Shown: positions 42,635-56,170 of the stretch, one piece after another
How the letters are laid out: each line of letters starts with the position of its first letter
Position numbering within the stretch: position 1 is the first letter of the stretch
Source of the DNA: Rhipicephalus microplus
Taxonomy: Eukaryota; Arthropoda; Arachnida; Ixodida; Ixodidae
NCBI RefSeq assembly: GCF_043290135.1
Contig: NC_134701.1
Coordinates: 201,381,101 to 201,445,100, forward strand
Direction of reading: 5' to 3'
Length of the DNA: 64,000 bases
The notes under the pieces: generated by a model
Databases searched by the model: none
The model's input: only the letters and a program-made list of their open reading frames with translations
Told to the model about the DNA's origin: nothing
Program-made: the position numbers and the translations under genes

Positions 42635-43715
42635 AATTATCCTCCTGGCTATCGGTATTTTTATCTATTGACCTCATGTAGGCAAACGGTTTAGCAAAGT
42701 GTAAAGGCGGCTAAAATATTGTGCATTAGGCAAGGGCTTTCACATTGTACAAAAGCATTGCTACCTGTGCCGCTGTACAAACTCGGCGGTAAATGCCGCT
42801 TCTGCACAACCAGCCCACAGTAGCAACCAGATGAAATGCCTTACCTAAACGCCGTGCAGCGGAGTTTTCCAGTGTGACGGCGGTGCCAGAATTGCATGCC
42901 TAGCTGCGCAAAAAGGCTGCGGCCAGTCGAAATAATACTCGATGGCCGCGTCTCCTTGTCCGAGCGAGCGGGCGGTTCGCATACACCGTGTATCCCTGCT
43001 ACCAGCACACGGCAGCAAATTTATATTGCTCCTATGTTTTACACACATTATATATCGCTTCATATAGCCTTATAATTCTCTTTTATTACATTAGAGTTCT
43101 CCTACAATTTCCTGGTATTATAGCTAATAGTTCTCTTTATATTGCCTTTATAAGTTGGATCGGCCAAGAATCGGCCGGAAGGTTCTTCAAGTTAGTTGGA
43201 CTTTTACCTGCCTCGGCTGCCTTTGCAGTGAAAGCAACAGCAACCTAAACGATTTTAAAATGTACAAATCTGTTGCTATCAGTGCTGCTGCTCAAACTCG
43301 GCGGTAAATGTTGCTGCTGCACCACCAGTGCAGCGGGAGCAATCCGATGATGATGATCATGATCCTCTTATATTGCTGACATCGCCTCTAAAGAGGTATC
43401 GGACAAGAATTGATCGGTAGGATCTTTAAACTAGTTGGACTTTTACCTGCTGTGGCTGCCGTTGCAGTAGAAGCAATAGCAACACGAAATTTTTAAATAT
43501 CTTGAGCAACAACAAAAATGTTATAGGAGTGCCATCTTTTGAAAAATCCAAAAATTTTGATGTTGAAGCAATTAAACCTAACGAATTAGTATACTTTATT
43601 TAAAGTTTGGGAGTTGTCACCGGGCGAGGTGGGGGAAGGAGGGATTAACCCACGTTTTTAAACAGAAATTTTAAATATCCCGCTCCTTTAGACAAAGCTA
43701 TAGGAGTGCCATCTC

Positions 43716-44163
43716 TTGAAAAATTCGAAAATGTCACATGCGGGTTTTTCTCGCAATGGTTGCCGGGAAGAGCTGAGGTTATGTACAATAATGGCTGCCG
43801 TCTCTGTGAGAATTAAATGTCGAGCTTCGTATAAAGAATTGGGTGTGCACCTACGGCACTCGCCGTTTGGTAATAATTTATCAGTTTCTCTCTCAGTGTT
43901 ACGCGCTAGCACGGATGCCTGTACTGCTGACCAGTGCGCTTTCTGTGGCGGAATATCGCGCGCTGACGGATCGGTTGTCCGAAGCTGCCGTTCGGATGAG
44001 GTGCCGGGAACTCATTCGTGCTTGTCGTTTCCTTGTTACGCATACCACAGTGCGAAATGTCGGCCAAGATTTCCTTCCGGACGCATTCTGTAACTACTGT
44101 TCTCCTTTATCGTTGATTACGACGATCTCGGTGGCCATACGTCAGCAGAAATACACTAATTAG
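43716..44163 (+). CDS. Unassigned ORF pair (copy 2)
   Basis: Counterpart of 4,855-5,269. The 125-codon frame (43,716-44,093) differs by a few residues, and the overlapping frame (43,843-44,163) is 11 codons longer because the first stop is lost. Function unknown. Confidence 0.2.
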
Positions 44164-44360
44164 CGCACCGTTTCCGCGATAAGCCTAACAAGCAGAAACG
44201 TCAACACTACTTGCCACGGGCTGCTAGTGTGCGATGTCTGCGGCCGTTTGAGCCATGGTGCACTTTCCCGATGGCTGTTTTTGCCCACTACTACAGTGTG
44301 AGAGTTAGCAGGCGCATATTTTAAGCCTGCCGTGCTTGAACCTTCGTTGCCGAGGTTGTT

Positions 44361-44819
44361 TTATAGGTATTTTCTTTGCTTCGAGAATGAGTGCTCTGCG
44401 TTGTGTTCGTCTAGGAAGCATTTTTTACGCCGCGTGAAGTGCGTTTTGCCACTGCGTTCAGGTGTGTAACAGCGCTGCGTTCCACGCGATCTGCAAATAG
44501 TAGCTCTTGAGACCGTCGTAATGATCGTGTGCGGCATCGAACCATGTTTCCAGTATGACGTTTCCTCCGCGACATTGGATTTTTGATCTTGCGTATCTGG
44601 CACAACATTCGGATGCAGTGCTTCGCGCATTAGGTTGATGGTGCTTAGCGATGCTGAAAGCAAAAAAAGAAAATTAGTTTGCCGGCGAAGCAGCATGTGC
44701 GACACGTCAGTTGCTGCTTGCCTGGCGTGCTTATCTGTAGGAGCCATTACCGCGGTCGTTTTAAGTCGCCTTGTGTAGGGACTTGGTGATGTATTTGTGT
44801 CTCTTTCTTTTCCATTCAA
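44361..44819 (-). CDS. Unassigned ORF, 152 codons (copy 2)
   Basis: Counterpart of 5,501-5,890 with 23 extra N-terminal codons. It is one codon shorter at the hydrophobic stretch (3-nt deletion in the A-run near 44,662) and otherwise almost unchanged. No family is recognised. Confidence 0.25.
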   Translation of the reverse strand: MNGKERDTNTSPSPYTRRLKTTAVMAPTDKHARQAATDVSHMLLRRQTNFLFLLSASLSTINLMREALHPNVVPDTQDQKSNVAEETSYWKHGSMPHTIITTVSRATICRSRGTQRCYTPERSGKTHFTRRKKCFLDEHNAEHSFSKQRKYL

Positions 44820-45417
44820 ACCCGATAAACCGAATCGGGACTATGCTTGGCGTAGTTTTCAGCTTATATAATTGACGTGTCCTCTATAGTGCAGCCGTAG
44901 AACGAGGTTGCGTGATGTGGCCGCAGATCCCGTTCTTCCTTTTCGACTGGTCTTGTTGGGTTTCATTCGCAGAGCACGTCGCTGCTGAGAAAGTAGCTGT
45001 TATGAATGCGTGCCTTCGCCAGGTTTATGCATTTTTCGCCGAGTACGTTGCATCCATAGATACTTATACGTACTATATGTAGTGCGCGTGACTAGACAGT
45101 GAAGAACGATTCAATAAGAGAGAGAGAGAGAGAGACTCTTTATCAGGAAAAACAGATTTTTGCTAGTGTCTGTATATTGCTGGCATGCTATTCTGTATAG
45201 GGATGGGGAAGGGGACTGAAAGATTGTAGTAGAGAGAGAAAAAAATATAAAATAAAAAGTTGCAACCAAGTGAACCTGATAAAACTAGGTAGTGTCTATA
45301 TTGCCGGTAGGTTATATGCGTTGACCGAATACCGGCAGTTTTAGGGTTGCAAGTAACAAGGATCGGTTAGGTTAGATTAGGTTCACGCCATTCACGTTAC
45401 AAACAAAATGTACTTAC

Positions 45418-45600
45418 ATTTTTCACGCCACTGCCAGCGGCTACGTCGACAAATGCTAGAGGCCGGGCTGACTCCATCGCCTTGCTTTGAACAATAGATG
45501 GAAGCTCAGACACTGTAGCTCTAAAGCCCCTTGATCTTGGTCCCAGGTCCTTGACAATGGTGTTCAGTGTTGCTAAGTGTAGGAGAGCGAAAATGGCTAA
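45418..45600 (-). CDS. Putative internal exon of unknown protein (copy 2)
   Basis: Counterpart of 6,578-6,790. The frame is kept and the donor TACTTAC (GTAAGTA on the minus strand) lies at 45,411-45,417. A 9-nt deletion keeps the frame. Unidentified. Confidence 0.28.
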
Positions 45601-48600
45601 TGGCGGTGTAAAAGTTAAAACTACAGCAGGGTGCTACGAACTTGCTGGTTTCTGATGTATTATGCCAGCTGCCGGCACTACAAGTGCAGCCCCTATTCTG
45701 CTGGCACATATATCGGCAGCATGACAAGCTCGCCACGTAAGTCACATGTTCATGGGCAGGCAATAGAGAAAAACTACCGGCCACTTCTTTTCTGGGATAA
45801 TTTGCTGGCACTATAAGCGGGGGCATAAGACTATATACAGTTAGGGTATCATGTAAATCAAGGCTTTCCGATGTGACATATTTATTTATTGGAGCTTTTC
45901 GGCGAGGCGAATTTCGGATAGGTAATTGGTCACTGACAGCACGACCGGACTCTGTTTTGAAGGTCTGCGCAAAAGGCCTAATGTGACGAGTAAATAAAAA
46001 ATTGTCTGTGTTGCATTCGTGCAGTGCTTTCCGCAGCTTATGTTTTGACACGTTGCAAATACTAACACCCAAAAAGAGTGTTTCGCTATGTGAACATCTG
46101 TTGTGGTATTCATGACCAGGAATGGCTTCACGTGCAGCAATTTAAGTGCTTATATGCATACGCAGATATGGTTATGAATAAACATAAGTGTCATTCCATG
46201 TGCTGCACATCGTACTATAATGACCTTGTCGAAGGCTGTCCCCGAGCTCCACCATAATTATCTATGGGCTGTAGTTGCTCCCCAAAAATGCACTATTTAG
46301 GCTGTAGCTTCAGCATTGTACTCCTGTGCAACAGCTTAAACAAGAGTTGACCTTCTCTCCTTTGAAAGTCTATATACACAGTTACGTTCTTGAAAACTCG
46401 AGTTATCTTTTAGTTGAATATAATAGGTGTATAGTTTGTTACACTGGGCGTTTGGCTGAAATCTAGTGGTTCTTTAGGGTCAGAATAAAATGGCAGGTCA
46501 GTTGCATCAAAACTGCATATCTTAGCAGTCTAAAGGATTTTGCTCATCAAATACATGAAAATCTGAGCATTGATCTTTATTACTCTTTAAATGACAGGCA
46601 TATAGGTCCATGACCATCCTCTCTATATTGGACAAATTTTTACTTGTTGATAACCTGCCTTAGACGAAAAAATAAGCTATGGAGATTATAAGCGTGCTTT
46701 GCTGTCATTGTTACAGTGTTCTTTTGTTTTGTGTAAACTTGTGCTGAGAACATGGTCATCTGTTCATCAAGTGGTTATTGACTGCAGTAGAGATTGGCTT
46801 GGCTTTTCTTACTGGGTTTTCGGGTGAGTGCGCTTTCCTTACGTCTCGTGGAAAGGTGCTGCATTAAACACACACATTGGAAGAATTTTCACAGTTCCTT
46901 GAGTATGACTATGACTTAAGCTGTAAGATAATGAATGTAAAAAGCGAGTGTTATTGCGAATACTAAAAAATATTAATCGTGGGGTTTGTTCAGTCATTTT
47001 GTTCAGATGCATGCAACACAACCACGGCTAAAACTTGGCTTGATGGACTAATCACTACGCTCAAATTATTTCATAAAATCGTGAAATCGAAAAGGGAATT
47101 GATTCGATCCTTCGATATCTAAAATTGTATTGTAGCGGCACTGGAAAACCATCACTGCATCGGTATTGCGGAAAACCGATGCCTGTATGTGTAAAGATCT
47201 CTGGGTGGCATCCAAGGAGCAGCATGGACTGGATCCTCTCGAGTCACCCGAATATGTAGGATTCCACGAAACAGGCAGGAAGATGGTCACATGAGGCAAT
47301 CACAGGCTTTTGATATGCAAAGACAAATTGAGCAAGTGAAATAATTGTTTGATGAGACGGAGCAAAGAATTTGCGAGAATACGGTCAGTGCTAAGTCGCA
47401 TAAACCATGTAGTAAGGCAGCCACACCTATTGCCCTCACCGACAGCCGAGTTTGTTATGTGCACGGGTTCAGCATGCAGCCTGTTCAAATAAAGCTATGG
47501 TCGTTACTATGCGTGAAGATGTTTTAATGTGACACTTTTATACCTGTGGCACACAGGCGTAGAAAATGACATTACCTTCCTAATACATTCAAGCGGCACT
47601 GCGATGCTTCTTCATCTGCATTTTGCAGTGATGGAGTGCGTGTGGTGCCGAATACTAAGATGAACGCTAAAAGTTAGAAACAGGTGCAAGGTAACGGAGG
47701 TTATTAGCTTTCCAACTTCAATATCTCAGCAGGTGACAAGAAAAAAAATGTTCCTTTTCGCTATCCTATCAGCGTCGAAGGCAGTGATGGATCCAGAGGG
47801 GGGCGGGACGGTAGGAGTAATTGCCCCCCCCCCCAAAAAAAACGTGTGAGTACCCCCTCCCCCCTCTTCAGTGCTTTCCCTCCACCTGGTATCACCCAAT
47901 AGGACAATTGAGTGGGATCCCTTTGAGCACACATCAAAAGTATTTATGCTATGATAGAGTTTTTGTGCTAGTAAAAACAAAAAAGTAATGACCACGCCCC
48001 CTCTCCTATGTTACTTTTAAACGACCCCCCCCCCCCCTAAAACGAGTGGCTGGATCCACTCCTGGTCGAAGGCTGGTTTCAATCACCATGTACCGCTTAC
48101 AAACATACCGGGCGACTTGCCAGTGGTCATTGTGCAGAGGTCCCAGCGTCGTTTTCCAATTGGTTCCAAATTTTCGTAATAAAAACAGACATAGAAATCT
48201 TCTTTATGTGATGAAGTATAAAAAGCAATTTTATAGTTTTTAGCACACAATAGCATGCTCTATCTGGGTCCATATGAATATTACGTACGACTTGTCGCAT
48301 CGATCCAATCAATACGTGCGGCAAATGTCGCTTCCAAGCACAAAAATAGGTGTCATTGGAACTTTCATGTGTCCTGAGTATTTTCACTTATAGTTTCTGA
48401 AAAATATTTTTGTTCATTGCGAACGTACAGTCTTTCTGTCAATCAGTCTTGCTTGCCAGAGAATATATCAAAAGACAACAGTAAAGTTTGGTAAACAGAT
48501 TGTGAGGTTGGGCGTTGTGGAGCTGCTTACTTGGTTTATTGATCCCCAAACTGAAGGGCTCTACGTCATTTCGAACCAGCTGTGTTTGTTTAGTGTGCCT

Positions 48601-49500
48601 CAGCTTCCTTAAGATTAGCGCTCATCGAGGAGAACAGTAGGAGTATAGCGCGGGCAGCAATAGAATGTAAATACTGTTTGGCATGTAAAGGGGCGGCTTA
48701 ATGCACTCCCATGAAAATGTTCAAAGTACGTTAATTCGTTAAACCATATTTCTAAACGCATATTTGGTGTAAATATTACTTGACTGCAACATATTCATTT
48801 TTACCATGGCACGTACATGGGCCGTTGTCTGTGTGCCCATTACTATTGAAATGTGGTCCAATTTTTTTTTGCTTTTTATAGTGTGAATAAACCTGTTCTA
48901 AACAGTGCATTTTCGCTTAATAGTGACGGCTTTATGTTCTCTCGTAGTAGAGTACCATGCATATACTCTAAATCGTTAAACACTGTTTTTAAGTACAAAC
49001 GCATGGTGAACTGATTTGATGGCACTTGCAATATTTCTCGGGATGGTTGATTGTTCCAGCATTGTAGAGTTACTACAAAAAAAGAGACGCGGGAAGCTTC
49101 TCCTTCAAGAGTTACACGAGATAGCGATGTCCTGTCCCTAGTGTGTACTTTAGCCATTTAGTGCATACATTTTATTGTATGATGTTACTCGAGAAATTGA
49201 AATTGTGCCTTGGGTTGGTGCATATGGCTACATTCTGTGTAATGGGTAGCATGCTTTAAACCATGCATGAGCAAATATATGCACGTGAAATGCTTTCGAA
49301 CTTGCCACTCACCCACTACGTGGTCTAAAGAGAATACGCGTAGTAACGTATGTGTCTTTTGTAATGGGCGGCTGGCTTTACACCACGAATTCGTTTTGAT
49401 AATGACATATCCTCACGCTTGCTGGCCATGTACGCTTGTACCACGCAATATTGCTGTGATGTTATACATGCTGCATTGGGAAGCCTGTATACAGGACGCG
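45600..49500. other. Long gene-free stretch (copy 2)
   Basis: Counterpart of 6,800-11,440 without the 10.2-kb insertion (empty site at about 48,987). A mixed poly(C) and poly(A) tract lies at 47,826-47,842. No supportable gene. Confidence 0.55.
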
Positions 49501-49515
49501 TGTGTTTGCGTTATT

Positions 49516-49673
<158 letters not shown>

Positions 49674-50017
49674 AGTTCTGGCTCTCATTAGCCTGAAACT
49701 AACGTCCTGAGCAATTCGTAATTTTTTTCTATTCTTCATGTTACACTATCGTAAATGTTTACGTAAAGTTACAAAACCACCCAAATATTGGCCTACTTCC
49801 CACAGTGGGTGTGAGCCAGCGGGTTAAGGTGACCAAGAATAAGAACAAGCAGTTTCTGCCCAATCAGTGCCGTTTATTTGCCAAGCCAATGGAGAGCTTC
49901 TGTGAGCACTTCCATCATCAACTGGCTTTCGCGAGACGTCGGCATACGTCAAGAAAAAGCCCGCCGTAGTGAAGGCCACGTCCCGGGGGAACGGTATTCC
50001 GCTGCCCCAACCGTGCT

Positions 50018-50389
50018 ATGAGCAACGTCGCCACACCCTCGCGAGACCAGCAGCATTTTTGGGCGGTTGAACCACGGCACCTCGATGTCGACAGAGTAGC
50101 CAGCCTAGCCTCAACCACAGCACTAGCCTGTGGAGTGCTGTGCGTGCTGCTAGGGTTGGCCGTTTTCATGTCAGCTATCTCTTTTTACAAACAGCAGGCA
50201 TCCCACTTGCGCGCCCAAACCATGAAGACGTCTCGGACCACACCGAGTGTCCGAAAAAGGGCGCATATGTCGACGCCACTGCTGTCGTTTATAACACCGA
50301 AGCGTTCTACTCCATACGTCAAGACTACCACGGCCAAGATGATCGCGGTGACTACTGCCGAGGAAGACGACGATAGTACTGATCAATAA
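50018..50389 (+). CDS. Single-pass membrane protein ORF (copy 2)
   Basis: This 123-codon frame starts MSNVATPSRDQQ, has one hydrophobic span at about residues 31-57 (GVLCVLLGLAVFMSAISFY), then a basic Ser/Thr-rich tail (KTSRTTPSVRKRAH) and an acidic end EEDDDSTDQ. It reads through the site frameshifted in copy 1. It ends at TAA where copy 1 has TCA and continues, so it may be a truncated form or only a first exon. Family unknown. Confidence 0.35.
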   Translation: MSNVATPSRDQQHFWAVEPRHLDVDRVASLASTTALACGVLCVLLGLAVFMSAISFYKQQASHLRAQTMKTSRTTPSVRKRAHMSTPLLSFITPKRSTPYVKTTTAKMIAVTTAEEDDDSTDQ

Positions 50390-50949
50390 AACGTGACTCT
50401 GCGTATTGGCGACAAGGAGCATCGTTGCCCTTACTTTATAAATAGAGACTACTCATAAGTGTGTCCTCAGTTAGAAATAATCAGAAGTTGGTTATGTATT
50501 TGTTAATAAAAGTGTGCAACGGAATATATGAATAGTTGTGCTGCAGGATTGTAAGATGGGAGGCCTCAGATTCTAGACTGAATAATTATACAATGAATAG
50601 GCACCCCGAAAGTAGCCATACACCATTCGTTTTAAGTTCAGCACTTCATAACTGCTAGTCAGCTAGAAAATGTTCACTGTACAGATTAGGGCAACTATGA
50701 CCAACTCGAGAACCGTGACTGCTGCCGATGTCCATGTTATCAATTGATAACTCTGTTTGGTATTGCAGCTGGAAGACGCATTGTTATCCCCATTACGTAA
50801 ACTGATGCACATGTTTGTTGTTGTTTGTTGTTTCACTATATTATTACACTTATTAAGTGTTAAATGAGAAGCATTTCTTAGCGTACTTCGGCGACTTTCA
50901 GCGTATTCATTTATCTATCTAGCCGCCTACGACTTGTAGTTCTCCTCTC

Positions 50950-52528
50950 CGTTTGGATAATGGTATCGAGATGGTAGAATAATGGTATCGAACGCTAACA
51001 TCATCTTAATACATAAGAAAGGAGATGACAAGGACTTGAAGAATTACAGGCTGATCAGCTTGCTCCCTGTAGTATACAAGCTATTTACAAAGGTAATCGC
51101 TAACAGAGTAAAAAAACATTAGAATTCAATCAACCAAAGGAACAAGCAGGATTTCGAACATCGGGCAACTCAACAATCGACCACATTCATACTGTCAATC
51201 AGGTGGTAGAAAAATGCTCAGACTATAACCCACCATTATACATAGCCTTCATAGATTAGGAGAAGGCATTTGATTCAGTCGAAATATCAGCCGTCATGCG
51301 GACACTGTGGAATCAGGGCGTAGATGAAGTATATATTAGCATCCTGGAAGAACTCTACAGGGGATCAACTGCTACCATAGTGCTTCATAAAGAAAGCAAC
51401 AGAATACCAATCAAGAGGGGTGTAAGGCAGGGGACACAATCTCTCCAATGATATTTACCGCATGCTTACAAGAGGTTTTCAGAAGCCTAGAATGGGAACT
51501 GTTAAGGATAAGAGGTAATGGAGAGTACCTTAGTAACCTGCGCTTCGCCGATGACATTGCATTGCTGAATAACTCAGGGGCCGAATGGCAACTCATGATT
51601 ACGGAGTTAGACAAGGAGAGCAGAGAGGTGGGTCTTAAGTTGAATGTGCAGAAAAACGAAAGTAATGTACAGCAACCTCGGAAAAGAGCAGTGCTTCGAG
51701 ATAGGTCTACTTAGGGCGCGTAATAACCGTGAAGCCGAACCACGAGATTGAAGTAACTAGAAGAATAAGAATGGGGTGGAGCACATTTGGCAAGCACTGT
51801 CAACTTATGACAGGTAGATTGCCACCATCCCTCAAGAGGAAGGTATATAACAGCTGAATCTTGCCGGTACTTAGCTACGGAGCAGAAACCTGGAGACTTA
51901 CAAAGAGGGTTCAGCCTAAATTGAGGACGACGTAGCGAGCAATGGAAAGAAAAATGGTAGGTGTAACCTTAAGAGACAACAAGAGGGCAGAGTGGATTAG
52001 GGGACAAACTGGGGTTAAGGATATCATAGTTGAAATAAAGAAGACGAAGTGGACATGGGCCGGGCATGTAGCGCGTAGACAGGATAATTGATTGATTTGT
52101 GGGGTTCAACGTCCCAAAACCACCATATGATTATCCGAGACGCTGTAGTGGAGGGCTCCGGAATATTCGACCGCCTGGGGTTCTTTAACGTGCACCCAAA
52201 TCTGAGCACACGGGCCTACAACATTTCCGCCTCCATCGGAAATGCAGCCGCCACAGCCGGGATTTGATCCCGTGACCTGCGGGTCAGCAGCCGAGTACGT
52301 TAGCCACTAGACCCCCATGGCGGGGCTCGTAGACAGGATAACCACTGGTCATTAAGGGTAACTAACTGGATTCCCAGAGAAGGCAAGCGGGTTAGGGGGA
52401 GACAGAAGGTTAGGTGGGCAGATGAGATTAAGAAGTTTGCGGGTATAAATTCGCAGCAGCAAGCACAGGACAGGGTTAACTGGCGGAACATGGGAGAGGC
52501 CTTTGTCCTGCAGTGGACGTAGTCAGGC

Positions 52529-52560
<32 letters not shown>
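50950..52560 (+). pseudogene. RTE-type LINE, decayed (copy 2)
   Basis: Same insertion as 12,790-14,437. The RT frame is broken by a deletion at AGAGTAAAAAAACATT (51,106), TAG in FID-x-EKAF (51,257), loss of one G in GGCAGGGGACAC (51,430) and a ~39-bp deletion near 51,700. LRFADDIALL is still readable (51,537). It ends in an ATG-repeat tail (52,530-52,560). Confidence 0.9.
52088..52327 (-). mobile_element. tRNA-derived SINE nested in the RTE (copy 2)
   Basis: The same insertion as 13,969-14,208, flanked by the same CGTAGACAGGATAA duplication (52,074-52,087 and 52,328-52,341). The B-box region here is GGGATCAAATCCC, closer to a tRNA than in copy 1. Confidence 0.85.
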
Positions 52561-52693
52561 TAGTGGTAGTAATAGTAGTAGCAGTAGGTAGCCACCTCTC
52601 GTTTAGTCCTTGGGATGTCCGCTCGATAGCGGTATTTCTATATGAAGAATATATGATGAAAAGAGGCGAGATGGCGGTACTTGCAGTTTTCAC

Positions 52694-52965
52694 TAGATGG
52701 ACGGACGGATGGGTGGACGCACGAACGGACAGACAGAGAAGCGGACAAACGGATGTATGGACGTGGGGATGGACGGACAGATAGATGTACGGGTGGACGG
52801 ATGAATGAACGCACGAACGGATGCATGGACGGATACAAAAACGAATGCAGGGACGGACGCCCAGACGGACGCACGGATGGACGCACGCACAGATGGATGC
52901 ACGAACGGACGCACTGTTGCATGGACGGATGCAAGGACGGATGGAAGCGTGGACGGACAGAGAGA
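52694..52965. repeat. (GACG)n-type minisatellite (copy 2)
   Basis: Counterpart of 14,569-14,870, about 30 bp shorter. Confidence 0.9.
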
Positions 52966-54017
52966 TGATTCGCTGCCCTCATCATGGTTCACTCCGTAGA
53001 TACGCTGTTTTTGTTTACTGCAGCCATGACCGAACGTCCGTCGATAAGCCATCTGTTTAGCACGAATGCCCCTCTGTCATGAAGTTCACTTTTCAGTCAG
53101 CTGCTGGGGTGAACGCACGCATAGTGTGGGAACTTTATCAGTCGGGTGTTTTCGGCACAGCAGCAGTGTGTTTGACACCGAACATCGAACGCCGGCAAGA
53201 AAAGCAATGCAACAAGCTTGTAATCCCACACGCAACCAACCACCCAATCGACTTTCTCGCGGTTTAAAACATAGCTTCTGGACGGCTTCCGGTTTGGGGC
53301 TCCCGCATCACTACATTTGAATTGGCGGTGAACGAAAGCCTTAGCGAGTAGCCCACTCATTTAGAACAGTTTAATCCTTTTCCCATGAAAATATTTAAAA
53401 CACACTTTCTTTTAAGCAATGAACAACAATTAAAAAGTTAGTGTTTAACTTCAAGCGCCTTTACTTTATCCTCAAGTGGAAAAGAAGTTTTTCACTTTAG
53501 CGCAAATTTTAAAAAAAAAACAAGCTTTTTTTTTCAGCGCTAAGGAGTGATATTTGAACTGACCGGATATGTATTCGGTAGCAACACGTGTTGCTGCTCT
53601 TGCTCTGTTGAAACCGACCGAAAAGGTGGAAGGGCACCATTCGGTCGAGTTTTCTAGTCTGACTGCAGTGCCGGAATACATAGCTTGGCGGATAAAAAAG
53701 CAAGATTGAGACGGCCACAATGAAAATGGAACTCGACGCGCGCGTTTCGCGCCCTGCATCTGTCGGCGGATAATAGCCGGGATACATGGGAGATGTGAGC
53801 ACGCGTCTAATTTATGCCTGCCCCTAAAGATTAATGTCGAAGACTTTGAGACAGGGCAGTGTGCTTAGCAGTGTGAGCAACGCCGCTCCCTCTGGTCAGT
53901 GTGCGGAAAGCGGAGACGGACAACGCAGCTCGCGTCGCTGTTACAACGCTCCTGGTAGCAGCGTTCGAAGGGCGTCATGCATGAACAAGACGCGTTTCGG
54001 CATATTTTGATGCATAG

Positions 54018-54243
54018 ATTCCGATCGGCACATTCAGACAATCCAACTTCATTTTGCCCGTCATCATCATCTTGGTCACTGCATCGTCAGAATATCACCC
54101 TTCCCGGCAAGTCAAGCGCACTTGACATGTACAGCGTATGTTCCTGCGTCTTCACCAACAATATTTGGAGTAAACTGTGTAACGAGCCAGGACAGCAGCT
54201 TGGGAAGAGCAACTGGGAGGCGTGCCACGCTTAAAAAACTCAG
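54018..54243 (+). CDS. Putative exon, unknown protein (copy 2)
   Basis: Counterpart of 15,918-16,143. Acceptor-like TGCATAG and donor GTAAGCC are kept and the frame is open between them. A TGA sits just upstream. Confidence 0.22.
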
Positions 54244-54432
54244 GTAAGCCACTACGTTGGTCATTTCGATAAGGTGGCTTTCACGTACTACGTTATCGTT
54301 TACCCTTTAGAGTAGCAGTATCAACGCGATAATGCTGAAAAGCTCGTGTCACAGAGAAGTCGATAACGCTTTAGGTGAAATTGTCAGCGCGAAATTGGTT
54401 GTGTCTGTCAGCGGAAAACACCGATTCAACGA

Positions 54433-54437
54433 TTGAA

Positions 54438-54481
<44 letters not shown>
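54433..54481. repeat. (GATT)n microsatellite
   Basis: About ten GATT units, where copy 1 (16,341-16,365) has only three or four. Confidence 0.95.
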
Positions 54482-54482
<1 letters not shown>

Positions 54483-55351
54483 TAAAATGGCAAGCGGGAG
54501 ACGCTGAAACGAAAGTAAGCCATCCACATTTACTGCTTTCGATAAGCTGGTTTTTACGCGCCACTTAATTTTAGGGTACCGCTTGGAGGAGCAATATTAA
54601 AGGAGCTGCGATTGAATTTCAAGCTTGAGGAGTGGCATTCATTGCTAGCTCGGCATGCATAAGATTTATGAGTGAAGTATGAATGGAGTACGTTACGTAA
54701 GTTATCATAGACTTGGGAGTATTTGAATAGCATACCGCAAGCGTTCGCGGTGCAGGTGCTGCCACTGCGCATGCGTCGTAACGCGAACCACCGTTCGCGT
54801 TCGCGGCCCACTTGCCAAGAATCCGAAATAGCGTGTGGCCCGAAAAATCCACAATGCCCGTTTGCTGTGGTAGGGGACAGGTGCCAGCAATGCACCTGCT
54901 ACAATACACTTCCACAAAAAGCAAATTTGTACAGTTGCTCTCGGCGCATTCTGCGGCATTCTTGAAACTTTCTGTGGCGATGATCCTACCTTCCTCCCAG
55001 GAAGTTGGTGTGTCTTAGAAAATTTGTACCCGCGATATCCTTTAACAAAGCCGGTTCCCCCGACCCATTCTTCGTCCATGGCTGGCAGGCCAGCAGCTGT
55101 TCGACGCTGTGTCAAAAGAATTTCGATCGGGCGAGCTCTATAGGAAAAATGGCAATGGATGTAATGTTAAAGTAACAAGCAACGTGACACCACACGTTAC
55201 CTAGAAATAGTAACGTAAGTACGTCACCAGCTACAGTTCAGAGATTGTAACGAGTACGTAACTAAGCTACCAAATAAAGTAACGCGTTACCGGTCACAGC
55301 CTTCCTTGTAATGCGTCAGCACCAACACTGATTTTACCACAGAGCCATGTC

Positions 55352-55617
55352 AGGCCTTGAAGGTGCCTTATGGAAAAGACACATGTGTAACTTCATTAAG
55401 GGTTCCAACGCTGGCTATCTAATTTAAAACAAAGCTGAAAACACTACGTATGTAAACCTATGAGACAAACGTTGGGACGGGTTAACGTCAATTGTGGTTG
55501 CCATATTGACTGCCCTTTTGATTACAGCTGTTCCATTTCATTTGTACTACTGCGATTCAGTAAGCGTTGCTCGACTCCGAGGGAGTACGCTAACAAAAAC
55601 GAGCGGCAACTTCACAC
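55352..55617. other. ~265-bp block private to copy 2
   Basis: Copy 1 joins GAGCCTTGTCA directly to CCATCAAGCGCACTTCG near 17,232, while copy 2 has ~265 bp between the equivalents. No element is recognised; its origin (insertion here or loss in copy 1) is open. Confidence 0.65.
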
Positions 55618-55819
55618 CGTCAAGAGCACTTCGTTTCGATAGTACTGACGTTTGCGTTCCGACGTGATTGCTGACGTTATGTCAGACCATAACTGAACCA
55701 GCGTGGTCACCAGTGTAGTGGATGCTCCGGTAGGCTCACAACCAACGACGCCAACACCAACGTCGGAATTTCGGCGATACGAGTTCTTTAACGCTATCGC
55801 GTCAATACTGTACAGAGAG

Positions 55820-56170
55820 AGAGAAACGTCTTTATTCACAAAAGCATGGAGCAGGAGGGCGTGGGAGGAACCCCTGGTCCGGGGTCCCTAGGACAACTAC
55901 AGAGACGAGTCGGACCCGCTGTATCAGAGCTCGGACGACCTCGGGAGCTCCATCGCGGACAGCATCATCTCACAGCTCCTCGTTACGTAAAGGGCGAAGC
56001 AAAGCAGGTGAGGGAGGAAAGATATTCGCAGTGCACTCGATCGAGACATGAAAGGTCGTGGGCGAGTTTCCACAGCCGGGCCAATGGTCTGCGTAGCACT
56101 GCGGGTAGAATTTATGAAGTGATACTAGATTGGGAAATGTTTTAATCTGTAGCTAGCGTAACGATGCTGC
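55820..56170 (-). mobile_element. 3' end of an I/Jockey-like LINE (copy 2)
   Basis: Counterpart of 19,076-19,440, with the same AATAAA on the minus strand near 55,830. The reading frame is more broken than in copy 1. Confidence 0.45.
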